A DNA stretch of 64,000 nucleotides from Aquibacillus rhizosphaerae (lineage in GTDB: Bacteria > Bacillota > Bacilli > Bacillales > Amphibacillaceae), in assembly GCF_030282825.1 (NCBI RefSeq), contig NZ_JASTZU010000062.1, positions 1 to 64,000 of the forward strand, written 5' to 3'. Both the position numbers and the translations under genes were made by a program. This document shows positions 47,573-55,932 of this stretch, in pieces (within the stretch, counting starts at the first letter, position 1; each line of letters starts with the position of its first letter). The notes below the pieces were generated by a model. That model did no database searches, was not told the DNA's origin, and was given only the letters and a program-made list of their open reading frames with translations.

Positions 47573-47610
47573 AAAAAGGCAACACAGCAATTTCACTAGT
47601 GTCGCCTTTT
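47573..47610 (-). terminator. Terminator of the repeat lipoprotein gene
   Basis: AAAAGGCGACAC pairs with GTGTTGCCTTTTT in a long hairpin below the stop at 47616. Confidence 0.8.
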
Positions 47611-47615
47611 ATTAT

Positions 47616-48224
47616 CTAATTATTATATGCTTCCATTTGTTTTTCATATTGATATTGAACCATCTCGTAATCATTTCCCCAGTCGGACTGAGCTTTCTCT
47701 AGCACTTGCTTTTTAACATCTGTATCTACAATCAATTCCTGAATCCGATTATATGCAACCAGTTGATTATCGTATTGATATTTCATCATTTCATATTGAT
47801 TAGGCCAGTCGTTAACAGCTTTGCTTAGTATAGTTTCTTTATACTCTGTATCTATTACTAAATTCACTAGACTATCAAATGCAATCATTTCATTTTCATG
47901 TTGGTAATCTTGCATTTCATAATCATCTGCCCAATCTTCTGCTGACTTAGCTAGCACTACTGACTCAACCTCAACTCTATCCATTTGAGCTAACACATTT
48001 TCAAAAGAGCCATCCGTTTGTTCAGACTTTGTCTCCAATGCTTCTGTAGGTTCTTCGACCGAATCTAAAGTATTTTGTTCTTCTACATTAACTGTTTCAG
48101 CTTCTACTTGATTCGTATCATCCGCCATTATGTTAGCGTTTGATTCGGAACTACAAGCAGTAATCAAAACTATCATTATAATCGTCAGAGATGAAATCCA
48201 ATATGACTTAAAAATCTTTCTCAT
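47616..48224 (-). CDS. Lipoprotein with three tandem repeats
   Basis: 202 residues. The signal peptide ends in a lipobox, LITAC, with Cys at about residue 24. A Glu/Thr-rich linker (to about 75) is followed by three tandem repeats of about 37 residues with the core VLxKAxxDWxxDYEMxxYQY, then an xNQxxAYNxLxxLVIDT segment (EDWADDYEMQDYQHENEMIA; NDWPNQYEMMKYQYDNQLVA; SDWGNDYEMVQYQYEKQMEA). The aromatic and acidic helices suggest a small repeat domain on the outer face of the membrane, perhaps for binding. No named family is recognised. The start at ATG 48224 has AGGGGGT. It is a single gene. Confidence 0.8.
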   Translation of the reverse strand: MRKIFKSYWISSLTIIMIVLITACSSESNANIMADDTNQVEAETVNVEEQNTLDSVEEPTEALETKSEQTDGSFENVLAQMDRVEVESVVLAKSAEDWADDYEMQDYQHENEMIAFDSLVNLVIDTEYKETILSKAVNDWPNQYEMMKYQYDNQLVAYNRIQELIVDTDVKKQVLEKAQSDWGNDYEMVQYQYEKQMEAYNN

Positions 48225-48459
48225 ACGTGTTACCCCCTAATTCTACATACTTTCTTATTTTACAATATTTTTATTTTTTTACATAGTGTTTTTATGGTTT
48301 GCAGTACCATAGAATAACTTGACTTCTTGTTAAATCATCTATTCTACACTAGTCCAAATCACCTGTTTTAAAAATCGTGCATTAACTATTAATAAGTCAG
48401 TGATTTTTGTAAATAATAATAGTAAGTTCATACCTTTAATGACTGAGGAGATATTAATT

Positions 48460-49410
48460 ATGACTACTAATTTAGAAATTAAAAATGTTTTAGAACGTTT
48501 ATCGAACAATCAACAGTTGCTAGATTTTAAAATACCTACAGATAAAAATGACGATATAAAAAAATACCTTCACTATTACGGTTTAAATATGAATCATATT
48601 GACCTTCATATAGGGAAGGTTGGAGTAAATAATGTAAATATTACAGCCCAAATTTTCAGGCCACAAAAAAGTAAAGGAACTGTTTTTTTATTACATGGTT
48701 ATCTCAGTCATGTCGGTCTTTTAAAACATATCATTCAATACTTTACTGACTTAGATTTAACAGTTTTCACATATGATTTACAAGGGCATGGACTATCAAT
48801 GGGAAAAACAGCTTCAGTTAAGGACTTCTCGGATTATGCTACAATACTAGAAAAATTACTGCACACTGCCGGCAAAGAGATGTCTCACCCTCTATACGTG
48901 GTTGGACATAGTACCGGCGCCGCAATCGTAATCGATTACATACTTAGACACCCTAACCATAGCTTTAATAAAGTGATCTTTGCAGCACCACTTGTTCGAT
49001 CAAATTATTGGCATGTATCTAAGTTGGGGGTATATATGGCAAAAATGTTTCCTTTTATTACCGAAATTAAAAGAAACTTTCGCAAAAATTCTTCTGATCA
49101 AAGTTATCTACACTTTGTAAACAATGAAGACCCTTTACAGGCTGATTTCATACCGATGGAATGGCTCAAAGCACTTATTAAATGGAACAAAACAATCCAA
49201 GTCTATAACAAAACAAATACACCTACTTGTATCCTACAAGGAAACAAAGATAAAACGGTCGACTGGAAATATAACGTGCAATTTATCCAAAGAAAATTTA
49301 ATAATTTACAAGTCATCCAAATAGACAATGGAAGGCATGAATTATTTAATGAAACGGAGCAAATAAGACAAATTGCCTTCACAAGAATCAACAAATTTAT
49401 AGCTGAATAA
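48460..49410 (+). CDS. Alpha/beta hydrolase, lysophospholipase/monoglyceride-lipase type
   Basis: 316 residues from ATG 48460 (TGAGGAG upstream; an open frame back to 48400 lacks a site). Alpha/beta fold with LLHGYLSHVG (oxyanion region), YDLQGHGLS, the nucleophile elbow VVGHSTGAA, the aspartate in LQGNKDKTVDW and the histidine in NGRHELFNE. This is the serine-aminopeptidase-S33/lysophospholipase group. The substrate is probably a lipid ester, but this is inferred from the family only. There is no signal peptide, so it is cytoplasmic. Confidence 0.88.
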   Translation: MTTNLEIKNVLERLSNNQQLLDFKIPTDKNDDIKKYLHYYGLNMNHIDLHIGKVGVNNVNITAQIFRPQKSKGTVFLLHGYLSHVGLLKHIIQYFTDLDLTVFTYDLQGHGLSMGKTASVKDFSDYATILEKLLHTAGKEMSHPLYVVGHSTGAAIVIDYILRHPNHSFNKVIFAAPLVRSNYWHVSKLGVYMAKMFPFITEIKRNFRKNSSDQSYLHFVNNEDPLQADFIPMEWLKALIKWNKTIQVYNKTNTPTCILQGNKDKTVDWKYNVQFIQRKFNNLQVIQIDNGRHELFNETEQIRQIAFTRINKFIAE

Positions 49411-49507
49411 TACCTAAACCGCAGAAAGAGTTTTTATGTGTTAACCGTTTTAAAAGTTGCAGAGGCTTACTAAAGCACGCCTCTATTATGTATCTTGTGA
49501 TAGAGAT

Positions 49508-50083
49508 TTATTGCCCTGTTTCCTTTTTAAAATCCATAAAAAGATTTCCACTACTATCTTTTACATAAGCAGTTTGAAGGGTAACAATCTTATTTTCATT
49601 AATTAGATATGCTAATATAGTGTCACAAATACTATGATTACTCTTAGTTGATCTTGTCTTAAATACTAATAAAGCATTTTTAATGTTACAAATTTGTTTA
49701 GTTATACGAATCAATTCATAGACTCTTTCTTGGTTACACACATTTATTATTCCAATGACATTTGTAGGAATATAAGTTCGTTCAGAAAAAAGCTTCTCTA
49801 GTGTTATTTGATCGTTTTCAACTATGTATTCTCGTTCCACCTGTAAAACAAAGTCGTTCCAATGTATATTTGTATTATTATCCCACCATGTTAAACCCAT
49901 TGTCCCATAGATTTCGTCGCAAGTATCCATTGTATAGGGCTGATACCCTACCATAGAACCTAATTTTGTGAAATACTCCATTTCATTCCTTTTGATTGAT
50001 TGGTTATCATCGTAAACAGTCAGACTCAACGTATGATAGTTTCGAACATATCCCTCAAAAAGCTTTATCAAATCTATTATCAT
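49508..50083 (-). CDS. Hypothetical protein, no family recognised
   Basis: 191 residues from ATG 50083 (GGAGGTGC upstream; a longer frame to 50107 starts before that site). Soluble. Segments such as LSLTVYDDNQSIKRNEMEYF, GTMGLTWWDNNTNIHWNDFV and TNVIGIINVCNQERVYELIR show a mixed alpha/beta protein with no catalytic signature. AT content is high and no neighbour suggests a function; it lies next to an R-family repeat. It could be a recent acquisition or an orphan. Confidence 0.6.
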   Translation of the reverse strand: MIIDLIKLFEGYVRNYHTLSLTVYDDNQSIKRNEMEYFTKLGSMVGYQPYTMDTCDEIYGTMGLTWWDNNTNIHWNDFVLQVEREYIVENDQITLEKLFSERTYIPTNVIGIINVCNQERVYELIRITKQICNIKNALLVFKTRSTKSNHSICDTILAYLINENKIVTLQTAYVKDSSGNLFMDFKKETGQ

Positions 50084-50228
50084 TATTAATCTTGCACCTC
50101 CAAACATCTCTAATTATATAAAGTTTGCCCTAATAACTCCATGGATTAATTTATGAAATTATATAGGTCGCCAGGTTTCTTTTATTTGTTAATTTAATCA
50201 ATTTTAGATACTTAGTCATAAGCATTAA

Positions 50229-50396
50229 GAATAAAAGCTCAGGTCGCCTCGCTCACCCTAGGGCAAATTAAGACGAACATCTATGTGGTGCTCTTTACCA
50301 CAAAGATGTTTGACTCGTGTAGGCGCTGTAGCTGGACATGGCACATGCTGGTAGTCAGTTATCCACTGGACACTAAATCTATAATTTCCTATGCTA
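50229..50396. repeat. Hairpin intergenic repeat (R family), copy 5
   Basis: AAAGCTCAGGTCGCCTCGCT, the AACATCTATGTGGT...ACCACAAAGATGTT hairpin, GTAGGCGCTGTAGCTGGACA, CAGTTATCCACTGGACAC and TCTATAATTTCCTATGCT in the same order as copies 1 and 2. Confidence 0.8.
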
Positions 50397-50435
50397 AAAG
50401 AAAAGCTCACACCTATAGCGTAAGCTTATTATCTC

Positions 50436-51428
50436 TTATTCAAATGGGTACTTTAAGTCCCATTGTCCTCGGATTTCATCTAATAGCTTAATAATCTCTA
50501 AAGATTCATCCAAAGGGATGATTGGACTTTCTTTCAAATTATCATTCAAGTAGGTTCCAACAGCCTCCGCCTCAAAGGCATATCCCTTTGATTCACGATT
50601 ATCGCTAAAGTTTTCTACCTCCTCACCTGAAACATGAAGTGAAGCTGAGGTTGCGTTTAAAAAAGAAGGAATTCGTATATAACCATTTGTCCCGTGAATA
50701 TAAGCTTCGTTCGTTAAACCTAGTCTTATGGAACCATTAAGGGAGGCTGTTTTTCCAGATTTGTATGACATAAGAATAGAAAAATGTTCATCAACTCCAG
50801 TTTCTCCGATGTGTGCAGTACTAAATACTTTTTCTGGTTTAGTTCCTAAAATCATAGAAGCAAATGAAACAGGATATATACCTGCATCAAGCAAAGCTCC
50901 TCCACCTAAATTCGGGTTAAGCAATCGCCAGTCTGGATCCCAAGGAGCTCTAAATCCAAAGTCAGCTTTCACTAACCGCACTTCTCCTATTTTCCCAGAT
51001 TCAATCCATTCCCTAACCTTTACAATGAATGGAAGAAAACGAGTCCACATCGCTTCCATTAGAAATAACTTACTTTCTCTAGCAAAGTTAATAATTTCCT
51101 CTAGTTCACCTGAATTAACTGTGAACGGCTTTTCACAAAGGACTGCTTTCCCTGCTCGCAAACAAGTTAATACATTTTCTTTATGATAAGGGTGAGGTGT
51201 AGCGATATAAATAACATCTACTTCAGGATCTTCTGCTAGTTCTTGGTAACTTCCATATGCGCGTGCAATACCATGTGTTGATGCAAATTTTTTAGCACTT
51301 TCAATAGTACGCGAACCAACTGCCACACGTTCGGTATTTTTTACAAAATCTAAGTCCTTAGCAAAAGCACTTGCAATTCCGCCAGTCCCCATAATCCCCC
51401 ATTTGGTTACAGCCTGCTTGTTTTTCAT
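50436..51428 (-). CDS. Gfo/Idh/MocA family NAD(P)-dependent oxidoreductase
   Basis: 330 residues. The N-terminal Rossmann domain has WGIMGTGGIASAFA and the family motif VLCEKPFT; the C-terminal sheet domain has GGGALLDAGIYPVSFA with the usual D-x3-Y/H catalytic pair. These enzymes oxidise or reduce sugars, inositols or dihydrodiols. The cre directly upstream (51466) suggests use on a carbon source. The start at ATG 51428 has GAGGAGGAA. It is a single gene here. Confidence 0.9.
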   Translation of the reverse strand: MKNKQAVTKWGIMGTGGIASAFAKDLDFVKNTERVAVGSRTIESAKKFASTHGIARAYGSYQELAEDPEVDVIYIATPHPYHKENVLTCLRAGKAVLCEKPFTVNSGELEEIINFARESKLFLMEAMWTRFLPFIVKVREWIESGKIGEVRLVKADFGFRAPWDPDWRLLNPNLGGGALLDAGIYPVSFASMILGTKPEKVFSTAHIGETGVDEHFSILMSYKSGKTASLNGSIRLGLTNEAYIHGTNGYIRIPSFLNATSASLHVSGEEVENFSDNRESKGYAFEAEAVGTYLNDNLKESPIIPLDESLEIIKLLDEIRGQWDLKYPFE

Positions 51429-51465
51429 TCAAACTATTCCTCCTCTTCACTAAAATCCACTAATT

Positions 51466-51479
51466 TAAAAGCGCTTTCA
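51466..51479. promoter_or_regulatory. Strong cre-like CcpA site
   Basis: TAAAAGCGCTTTCA, or TGAAAGCGCTTTTA on the other strand, matches 13 of 14 positions of the cre consensus. It lies about 40 bases before the start of the Gfo/Idh gene, where bound CcpA would block transcription. Confidence 0.7.
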
Positions 51480-51643
51480 TTTTAATTATTTAAGATAAAT
51501 GAAATATACAATCTCTGTTGCCTAAGCTTATCATAGATTCTATACAGATATAAAACGATACAATCATAATATAATATAATTCTTAAGTAAACTGAATTTC
51601 CGTTACTAAAAATAGTCGTTTCAACTATATTAGTCCAAAGAAA

Positions 51644-51691
51644 GAAGTAACTAACCTTCCTTTATTCTAATAAACGAAGGCTAGTTACTTC
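51644..51691 (-). terminator. Terminator stranded 300 bases from the aconitase gene
   Basis: GAAGTAACTAACCTTC and GAAGGCTAGTTACTTC arms form a strong hairpin. The nearest upstream minus-strand gene is the aconitase gene, whose stop lies at 51989. A repeat occupies the gap. Confidence 0.75.
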
Positions 51692-51719
51692 ATTTTAATT
51701 TAAACTCTTTTCGTAAACT

Positions 51720-51965
51720 TTGTTGCTTTACAGCAGAAGAAATTATAGAATGTTTGCACTAACTTTAGTGTGTTCTTCTGACCTTACAAGATGAATATTA
51801 GTCGTATTAGAGAACTGTAAAAGTGAAGACAGAGTTGCGCAGACTTCTCGAAAATAAAAAGCGATTTTCTTCGTGCGATGTGACTTCATGGATTCTTACA
51901 ACGTAATCCATTGAAACGGAAAGTAAAAAAGATAAGAATACTTAGTGCAGACTTTGTATTTTTTC
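51720..51965. repeat. Family C repeat fragment between aconitase gene and its terminator
   Basis: ACTTCTCGAAAATAAAAAGC, GATTTTCTTCGTGCGATGTG and TTCATGGATT match the left part of the element at 23855-24060. AAGAATACTTAGTGCA also occurs at about 231-246 beside family B copy 1, so the flanks belong to the repeat. No gene is present. Confidence 0.6.
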
Positions 51966-51988
51966 TGACACCCAAACGAACTTTATGA

Positions 51989-53932
51989 TTAAACTTGTCG
52001 TTGTTTCATCCAATTGATTAGACCACCGTGTAGCATCATATCAATTTGTCTCGCTGAAAGAGCATGCTCTACTTCAATTTCTTCTCCTGTGCCTTTAATA
52101 GTAATCTTAAATTGATTACTGTGCTGAATCTTTTCTCTTAAGTTAGTAAACTCAAGGACATCTCCTTGCTCAAGCTTTTGGTAATCCTCTTCATGCACAA
52201 AAGTTATAGGCAATATCCCAAAGTTAACCAGGTTTTGCCAATGGATGCGGGCAAAGTCTTTTACTAATGCAACACGTAATCCAAGAAATCTTGGTGCAAG
52301 GGCGGCATGTTCACGACTTGATCCCTGGCCATAATTATATCCACCAACAACTGCATGACCAATCTCACGTGTCTCCATTCCCCTATCATAGTAGCTCTCA
52401 TCGATAATCTCAAACGTAAATTTACTTATTTCAGGTAAATTACTTCGAAACGGAAGAACACGTGCACCACCTGCTAAAATTTCATCAGTTGAAATGTTAT
52501 CTCCCATTTTCAAAAGGATGGAAACTTCTAACTGATTAGGTAACTCATCCATTTCAGGTATGGAAGCAATATTTGGCCCCTTGTGCAACTCTACATGTCT
52601 CGCTTGCCCTTGTGGAATAGGTTCATCTAATAAATTGTTATCAACTTTAGGGTTTTTAGGATTTTTTATTTTTGGATATTCCATATCCAATTTACGTGGA
52701 TCTGTGATTTTTCCCGTCAAGGCAGAAGCAGCAGCAACTTCTGGTCCACATAAATAGACACTGTCTTCTCTTGTACCAGAACGTCCCGGGAAATTACGTG
52801 GTGTTGTTCGTAAGCTATTTCGACCTGTGGCTGGCGCTTGCCCCATTCCAATACAACCATTACACCCAGCTTGATGTAAACGAGAACCCGCTTGCAATAA
52901 ACTAGCCATATGTCCTTCTTGAACGAAATTCGTAAGCATTTGCCGGGAGGTTGGATTAATATCTAAAGATACACCCTCTGCCACCTGCTTTCCTTTTACG
53001 ATTTCTGCAACCATTGCAAAATCACGAAACCCAGGATTAGCGGACGATCCAATGTAAGATTGATAGATTGGTTCACCTTCTACTTCAGTCACCGGAACTA
53101 CATTCCCTGGACTAGATGGTTTAGCTACAAGTGGCACCAATTCGTCCATATTAATTTCTTCATCAACATCATAAGAAGCGCGACGATCACCTTTGAGTTC
53201 TATCCAATCTTCTTCTCTACCTTGTTCTTTTAAGAATCGTTTTACTTCTTTATCTGAAGGGAAAACTGTACCAGTTGCTCCAAGCTCTGCTCCCATGTTT
53301 GCGATAACGTGACGATCCATCGCACTTAGTTTTTTTAAACCTGGTCCATAATATTCAATTACTTTTCCGACACCACCTTTAACATCATGACGACGCAGGA
53401 GTTCAAAAATAACATCTTTGGCACTCACCCATTCTGGTAGATCACCAGTAAGCTTCACTCCCCATACTTCTGGCATTTTCACGTAAAAGGGTTCTCCAGC
53501 TATCGCCATCGCAACATCAATTCCACCTGCTCCCATCGCTAGCATACCCATACAACCATTCGCACATGTATGGCTATCAGAACCGAGCAACGTTTTTCCT
53601 GGTTTAGCTAGTCGCTGCATGTGCACAGGATGACTAACACCATTACCAGGTCGACTATAATATAAACCAAACCTTTTTGCGGCACTTTCTAAAAACAAGT
53701 GGTCATCAGGGTTTTTGTTATCCACTTGTATTAAATTGTGATCAACATATTGTGCAGATGCTTCTGTCTTTGCATAATCTAGATTCATAGCTTCTAGCTC
53801 AAGCATCACCATTGTACCTGTAGCATCCTGTGTGAGTGTTTGATCAATTTTAAGTCCAATCTCACTTCCGGGTGTCATCTCACCAGACACTAAATGATCC
53901 TTTATCAATTTTTGTGTTACATTTAACGCCAT
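51989..53932 (-). CDS. Aconitate hydratase family protein, short form with unusual cluster ligands
   Basis: 647 residues, the short aconitase type rather than the ~900-residue CitB type. Citrate-isocitrate interconversion is the family reaction. Family motifs: LLGSDSHTCANGCMG near residue 117, IGSSANPGFRDF near 296, LHQAGCNGCIGMGQAPATG near 353, RTTPRNFPGRSG and the swivel-domain GYNYGQGSSREHAALAPRFL. In most aconitases the first cluster cysteine lies in GSCTNS; here it is GSSAN with no cysteine. The other two (GCNGC) are present, and two extra cysteines occur beside the active-site histidine. It may be an aconitase subfamily with a shifted cluster, or act on a related acid. The start at ATG 53932 has GAGGAGG. 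Confidence 0.85.
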   Translation of the reverse strand: MALNVTQKLIKDHLVSGEMTPGSEIGLKIDQTLTQDATGTMVMLELEAMNLDYAKTEASAQYVDHNLIQVDNKNPDDHLFLESAAKRFGLYYSRPGNGVSHPVHMQRLAKPGKTLLGSDSHTCANGCMGMLAMGAGGIDVAMAIAGEPFYVKMPEVWGVKLTGDLPEWVSAKDVIFELLRRHDVKGGVGKVIEYYGPGLKKLSAMDRHVIANMGAELGATGTVFPSDKEVKRFLKEQGREEDWIELKGDRRASYDVDEEINMDELVPLVAKPSSPGNVVPVTEVEGEPIYQSYIGSSANPGFRDFAMVAEIVKGKQVAEGVSLDINPTSRQMLTNFVQEGHMASLLQAGSRLHQAGCNGCIGMGQAPATGRNSLRTTPRNFPGRSGTREDSVYLCGPEVAAASALTGKITDPRKLDMEYPKIKNPKNPKVDNNLLDEPIPQGQARHVELHKGPNIASIPEMDELPNQLEVSILLKMGDNISTDEILAGGARVLPFRSNLPEISKFTFEIIDESYYDRGMETREIGHAVVGGYNYGQGSSREHAALAPRFLGLRVALVKDFARIHWQNLVNFGILPITFVHEEDYQKLEQGDVLEFTNLREKIQHSNQFKITIKGTGEEIEVEHALSARQIDMMLHGGLINWMKQRQV

Positions 53933-54218
53933 TAACGTACCTCCTCGGATTGAATTCGTTTATCAATGTTTTTAAGTAAATAAAGTGATAGTACACGTAT
54001 ACCTCTTTTTTAGTGTTTTAATCCTTCAATTTATTATTTATAAGTTGAATCGATAGTTTGGCAATATATAGCCTATGATCGAATAATCCTAGTTATTACT
54101 TTGAATATAGCCATCTACATGAATATTTGTAAAAGTAGTGACCATATGAATGAGCATACCAATCCTAGAAAATATATATCAACTAAATGAATGAGCATAT
54201 CCGATAATTGGCGTTTTT

Positions 54219-54247
54219 GTGCTCACTCTAGGCAATTAAGACATGTT
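54219..54247. repeat. Short fragment of the R-family repeat
   Basis: TGTGCTCACTCTAGGCAATT(AAGACATGTTT) matches the left part of the family. The remaining gap upstream of the aconitase gene (53933-54218) is AT-rich and shows no other feature. Confidence 0.5.
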
Positions 54248-54260
54248 TGTAAATCAAGCT

Positions 54261-54306
54261 AAAATAAAACGAAGGACCTTCTAACTTTGAAGGTCCTTCG
54301 TTTTAT
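54261..54306 (-). terminator. Terminator of the sumT-sirB operon
   Basis: ATAAAACGAAGGACCTTC and GAAGGTCCTTCGTTTTAT arms around a 7-base loop. Confidence 0.9.
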
Positions 54307-54349
54307 CTTAAATAATCACGTTATTTTCTTAGGAATGGCAAAATACCTA

Positions 54350-55108
54350 CTAATGCTCTTTTATACCCTCTAAAACGAATTCAAACGACTCATTGGCACG
54401 CTCGATTAATGCTTGTTTCATGTGAGGGTGATCTCCTAGTTGATGACAAAGTTTTATGTGTGCATCATTATCTTGGTTGTATTTATTTATTTTCTTTTTC
54501 ATGGACTGAATTAATAGTCCATCAAACCAAAGATACGGCACAATAGTTCCAGATTTACGCTTGTTTTCTTCCATTTGAACAAGTGCTTCATCGAACGAAG
54601 GTTTACAAGCTGCAAGATAGGAAACATCTACTTTACGATTGATTCGCCCACCCAACTCGTTTGCAATTGACGTAATATCGGTTTGCACACTTAATTCAAA
54701 ACTTCCTCTTCCAACTAATAAAACCGGAGCATCTTGGTCAAGCTCCCTTAAAGATTGTTCCACTCGATCTTCTAATATGTCTATTAACCTATTTTGCACA
54801 CCCAACGGACGGCCATAACTAAACGGAATTTCAGGGTGATTTTTTCTTACTTCATTTAACTCCATAGGGATATCTTCTTGATCATGCTTAGCGCTTAATA
54901 GTAATACAGGAACAACAGAAATAGCTGTCGCGCCCCTATTCACAAGTTGCTCGACCCCTTCTTCGATTGATGGACTACATATTTCTAGAAAACAAATCTC
55001 TTGTAGAGGTGCATTCACGGACGGTTGAATTGATCTTAAAAAATCAATAGCTTCTTGTTTTCCTTCAGCCAATCGCGTACCGTGGCTAATATATAAAAGT
55101 CCTTGCAT
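54350..55108 (-). CDS. sirB: Sirohydrochlorin ferrochelatase
   Basis: 252 residues, two repeated CbiX-type halves. The catalytic histidine is in YISHGTR. VVPVLLLSAKHDQEDIP and VGRGSFELSVQTD are the matching segments. It inserts iron into sirohydrochlorin to give siroheme, the cofactor of CysI. It follows sumT by 17 bases and ends the downstream part of the sulfate gene block. A GAGG site precedes ATG 55108. A CbiX-type cobalt chelatase role is the alternative, but the neighbours favour siroheme. Confidence 0.92.
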   Translation of the reverse strand: MQGLLYISHGTRLAEGKQEAIDFLRSIQPSVNAPLQEICFLEICSPSIEEGVEQLVNRGATAISVVPVLLLSAKHDQEDIPMELNEVRKNHPEIPFSYGRPLGVQNRLIDILEDRVEQSLRELDQDAPVLLVGRGSFELSVQTDITSIANELGGRINRKVDVSYLAACKPSFDEALVQMEENKRKSGTIVPYLWFDGLLIQSMKKKINKYNQDNDAHIKLCHQLGDHPHMKQALIERANESFEFVLEGIKEH

Positions 55109-55125
55109 TGTTTAAACCTCCAAAA

Positions 55126-55884
55126 TTATATCACGTTAATAGCAGACTCTTGATACTCGTCGAACCACTGTAATTCTTCTCGTAAGCGAACCACCTCACC
55201 AATAACAATCATTGATGGATTGGTCACTTCATGTAAACGATCAACGATGGTTCCTAAGGACCCCGTAATCGTTTTTTGACTCTTTGTTGTGCCCCAATGA
55301 ATAATTGCAACTGGTAACGCAGAATCCATTCCATTTTTTAATAACCGGTCACAAATAATTGGAAAATAGTTCACTCCCATATAGATACAGAGAGTTTCAA
55401 CACTATTAGAAAGACTCCGCCAATAAGCTGCATTATCTTTTTCTGGATTATACCCTGAAACAAAAGTAACGGAAGAACTTAGATTACGATGGGTTAACGG
55501 TATTCCAGCATAGGCGGGTGCTGCTGATCCCGACGTAATTCCGGGTACAATTTCAAAAGGAATCCCATGTGCACGTAGTACACTAGCTTCTTCTCCTCCC
55601 CTACCAAATATAAAAGGATCACCACCCTTTAACCGAGTGACTATTTTATTTTGATTTGCATATTTACATAGCAAATAATTAATATTCTCTTGCCGTAATA
55701 TATGATTGCCAGGAGTTTTCCCACAATAGACTAGCTCTGCTTCTTTTTTTGCATATGTTAATAGCTCTTTATTAACTAAACGGTCATAAAGAATTATATC
55801 TGCTTGTTCTATTGCTTTCAATCCTTTAATTGTTAGTAATTCAGGATCACCTGGACCTGCCCCAACTAAAAATACTTTCCTCAC
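55126..55884 (-). CDS. sumT: Uroporphyrinogen-III C-methyltransferase
   Basis: 252 residues. SAM-dependent methylation of uroporphyrinogen III to precorrin-2. Motifs: VFLVGAGPGDPELLTIKGL at the N-terminus, RLKGGDPFIFGRGGEEA, VVPGITSGSAAPAYAGIPLT and HRNLSSSVTFVSGY. The start is GTG 55884 after GAGGAGGT. The methylated product needs an oxidising dehydrogenase (precorrin-2 dehydrogenase, Met8/YlnF type) before SirB. No such gene is visible in this window. Confidence 0.94.
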   Translation of the reverse strand: MRKVFLVGAGPGDPELLTIKGLKAIEQADIILYDRLVNKELLTYAKKEAELVYCGKTPGNHILRQENINYLLCKYANQNKIVTRLKGGDPFIFGRGGEEASVLRAHGIPFEIVPGITSGSAAPAYAGIPLTHRNLSSSVTFVSGYNPEKDNAAYWRSLSNSVETLCIYMGVNYFPIICDRLLKNGMDSALPVAIIHWGTTKSQKTITGSLGTIVDRLHEVTNPSMIVIGEVVRLREELQWFDEYQESAINVI

Positions 55885-55932
55885 CGTGTACCTCCTCGTA
55901 ATACCATGTTACTTTTTTATCTTTCCAAGCTA

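Noticed and set aside
19222-50396. R-family repeats considered as a dispersed CRISPR-like array
   Set aside because: Units are about 160-220 bp, kilobases apart, with no spacers between adjacent repeats and no cas genes.
50728-51186. 152-codon plus-strand frame opposite the Gfo/Idh gene
   Set aside because: Shadow of an intact, recognisable oxidoreductase.
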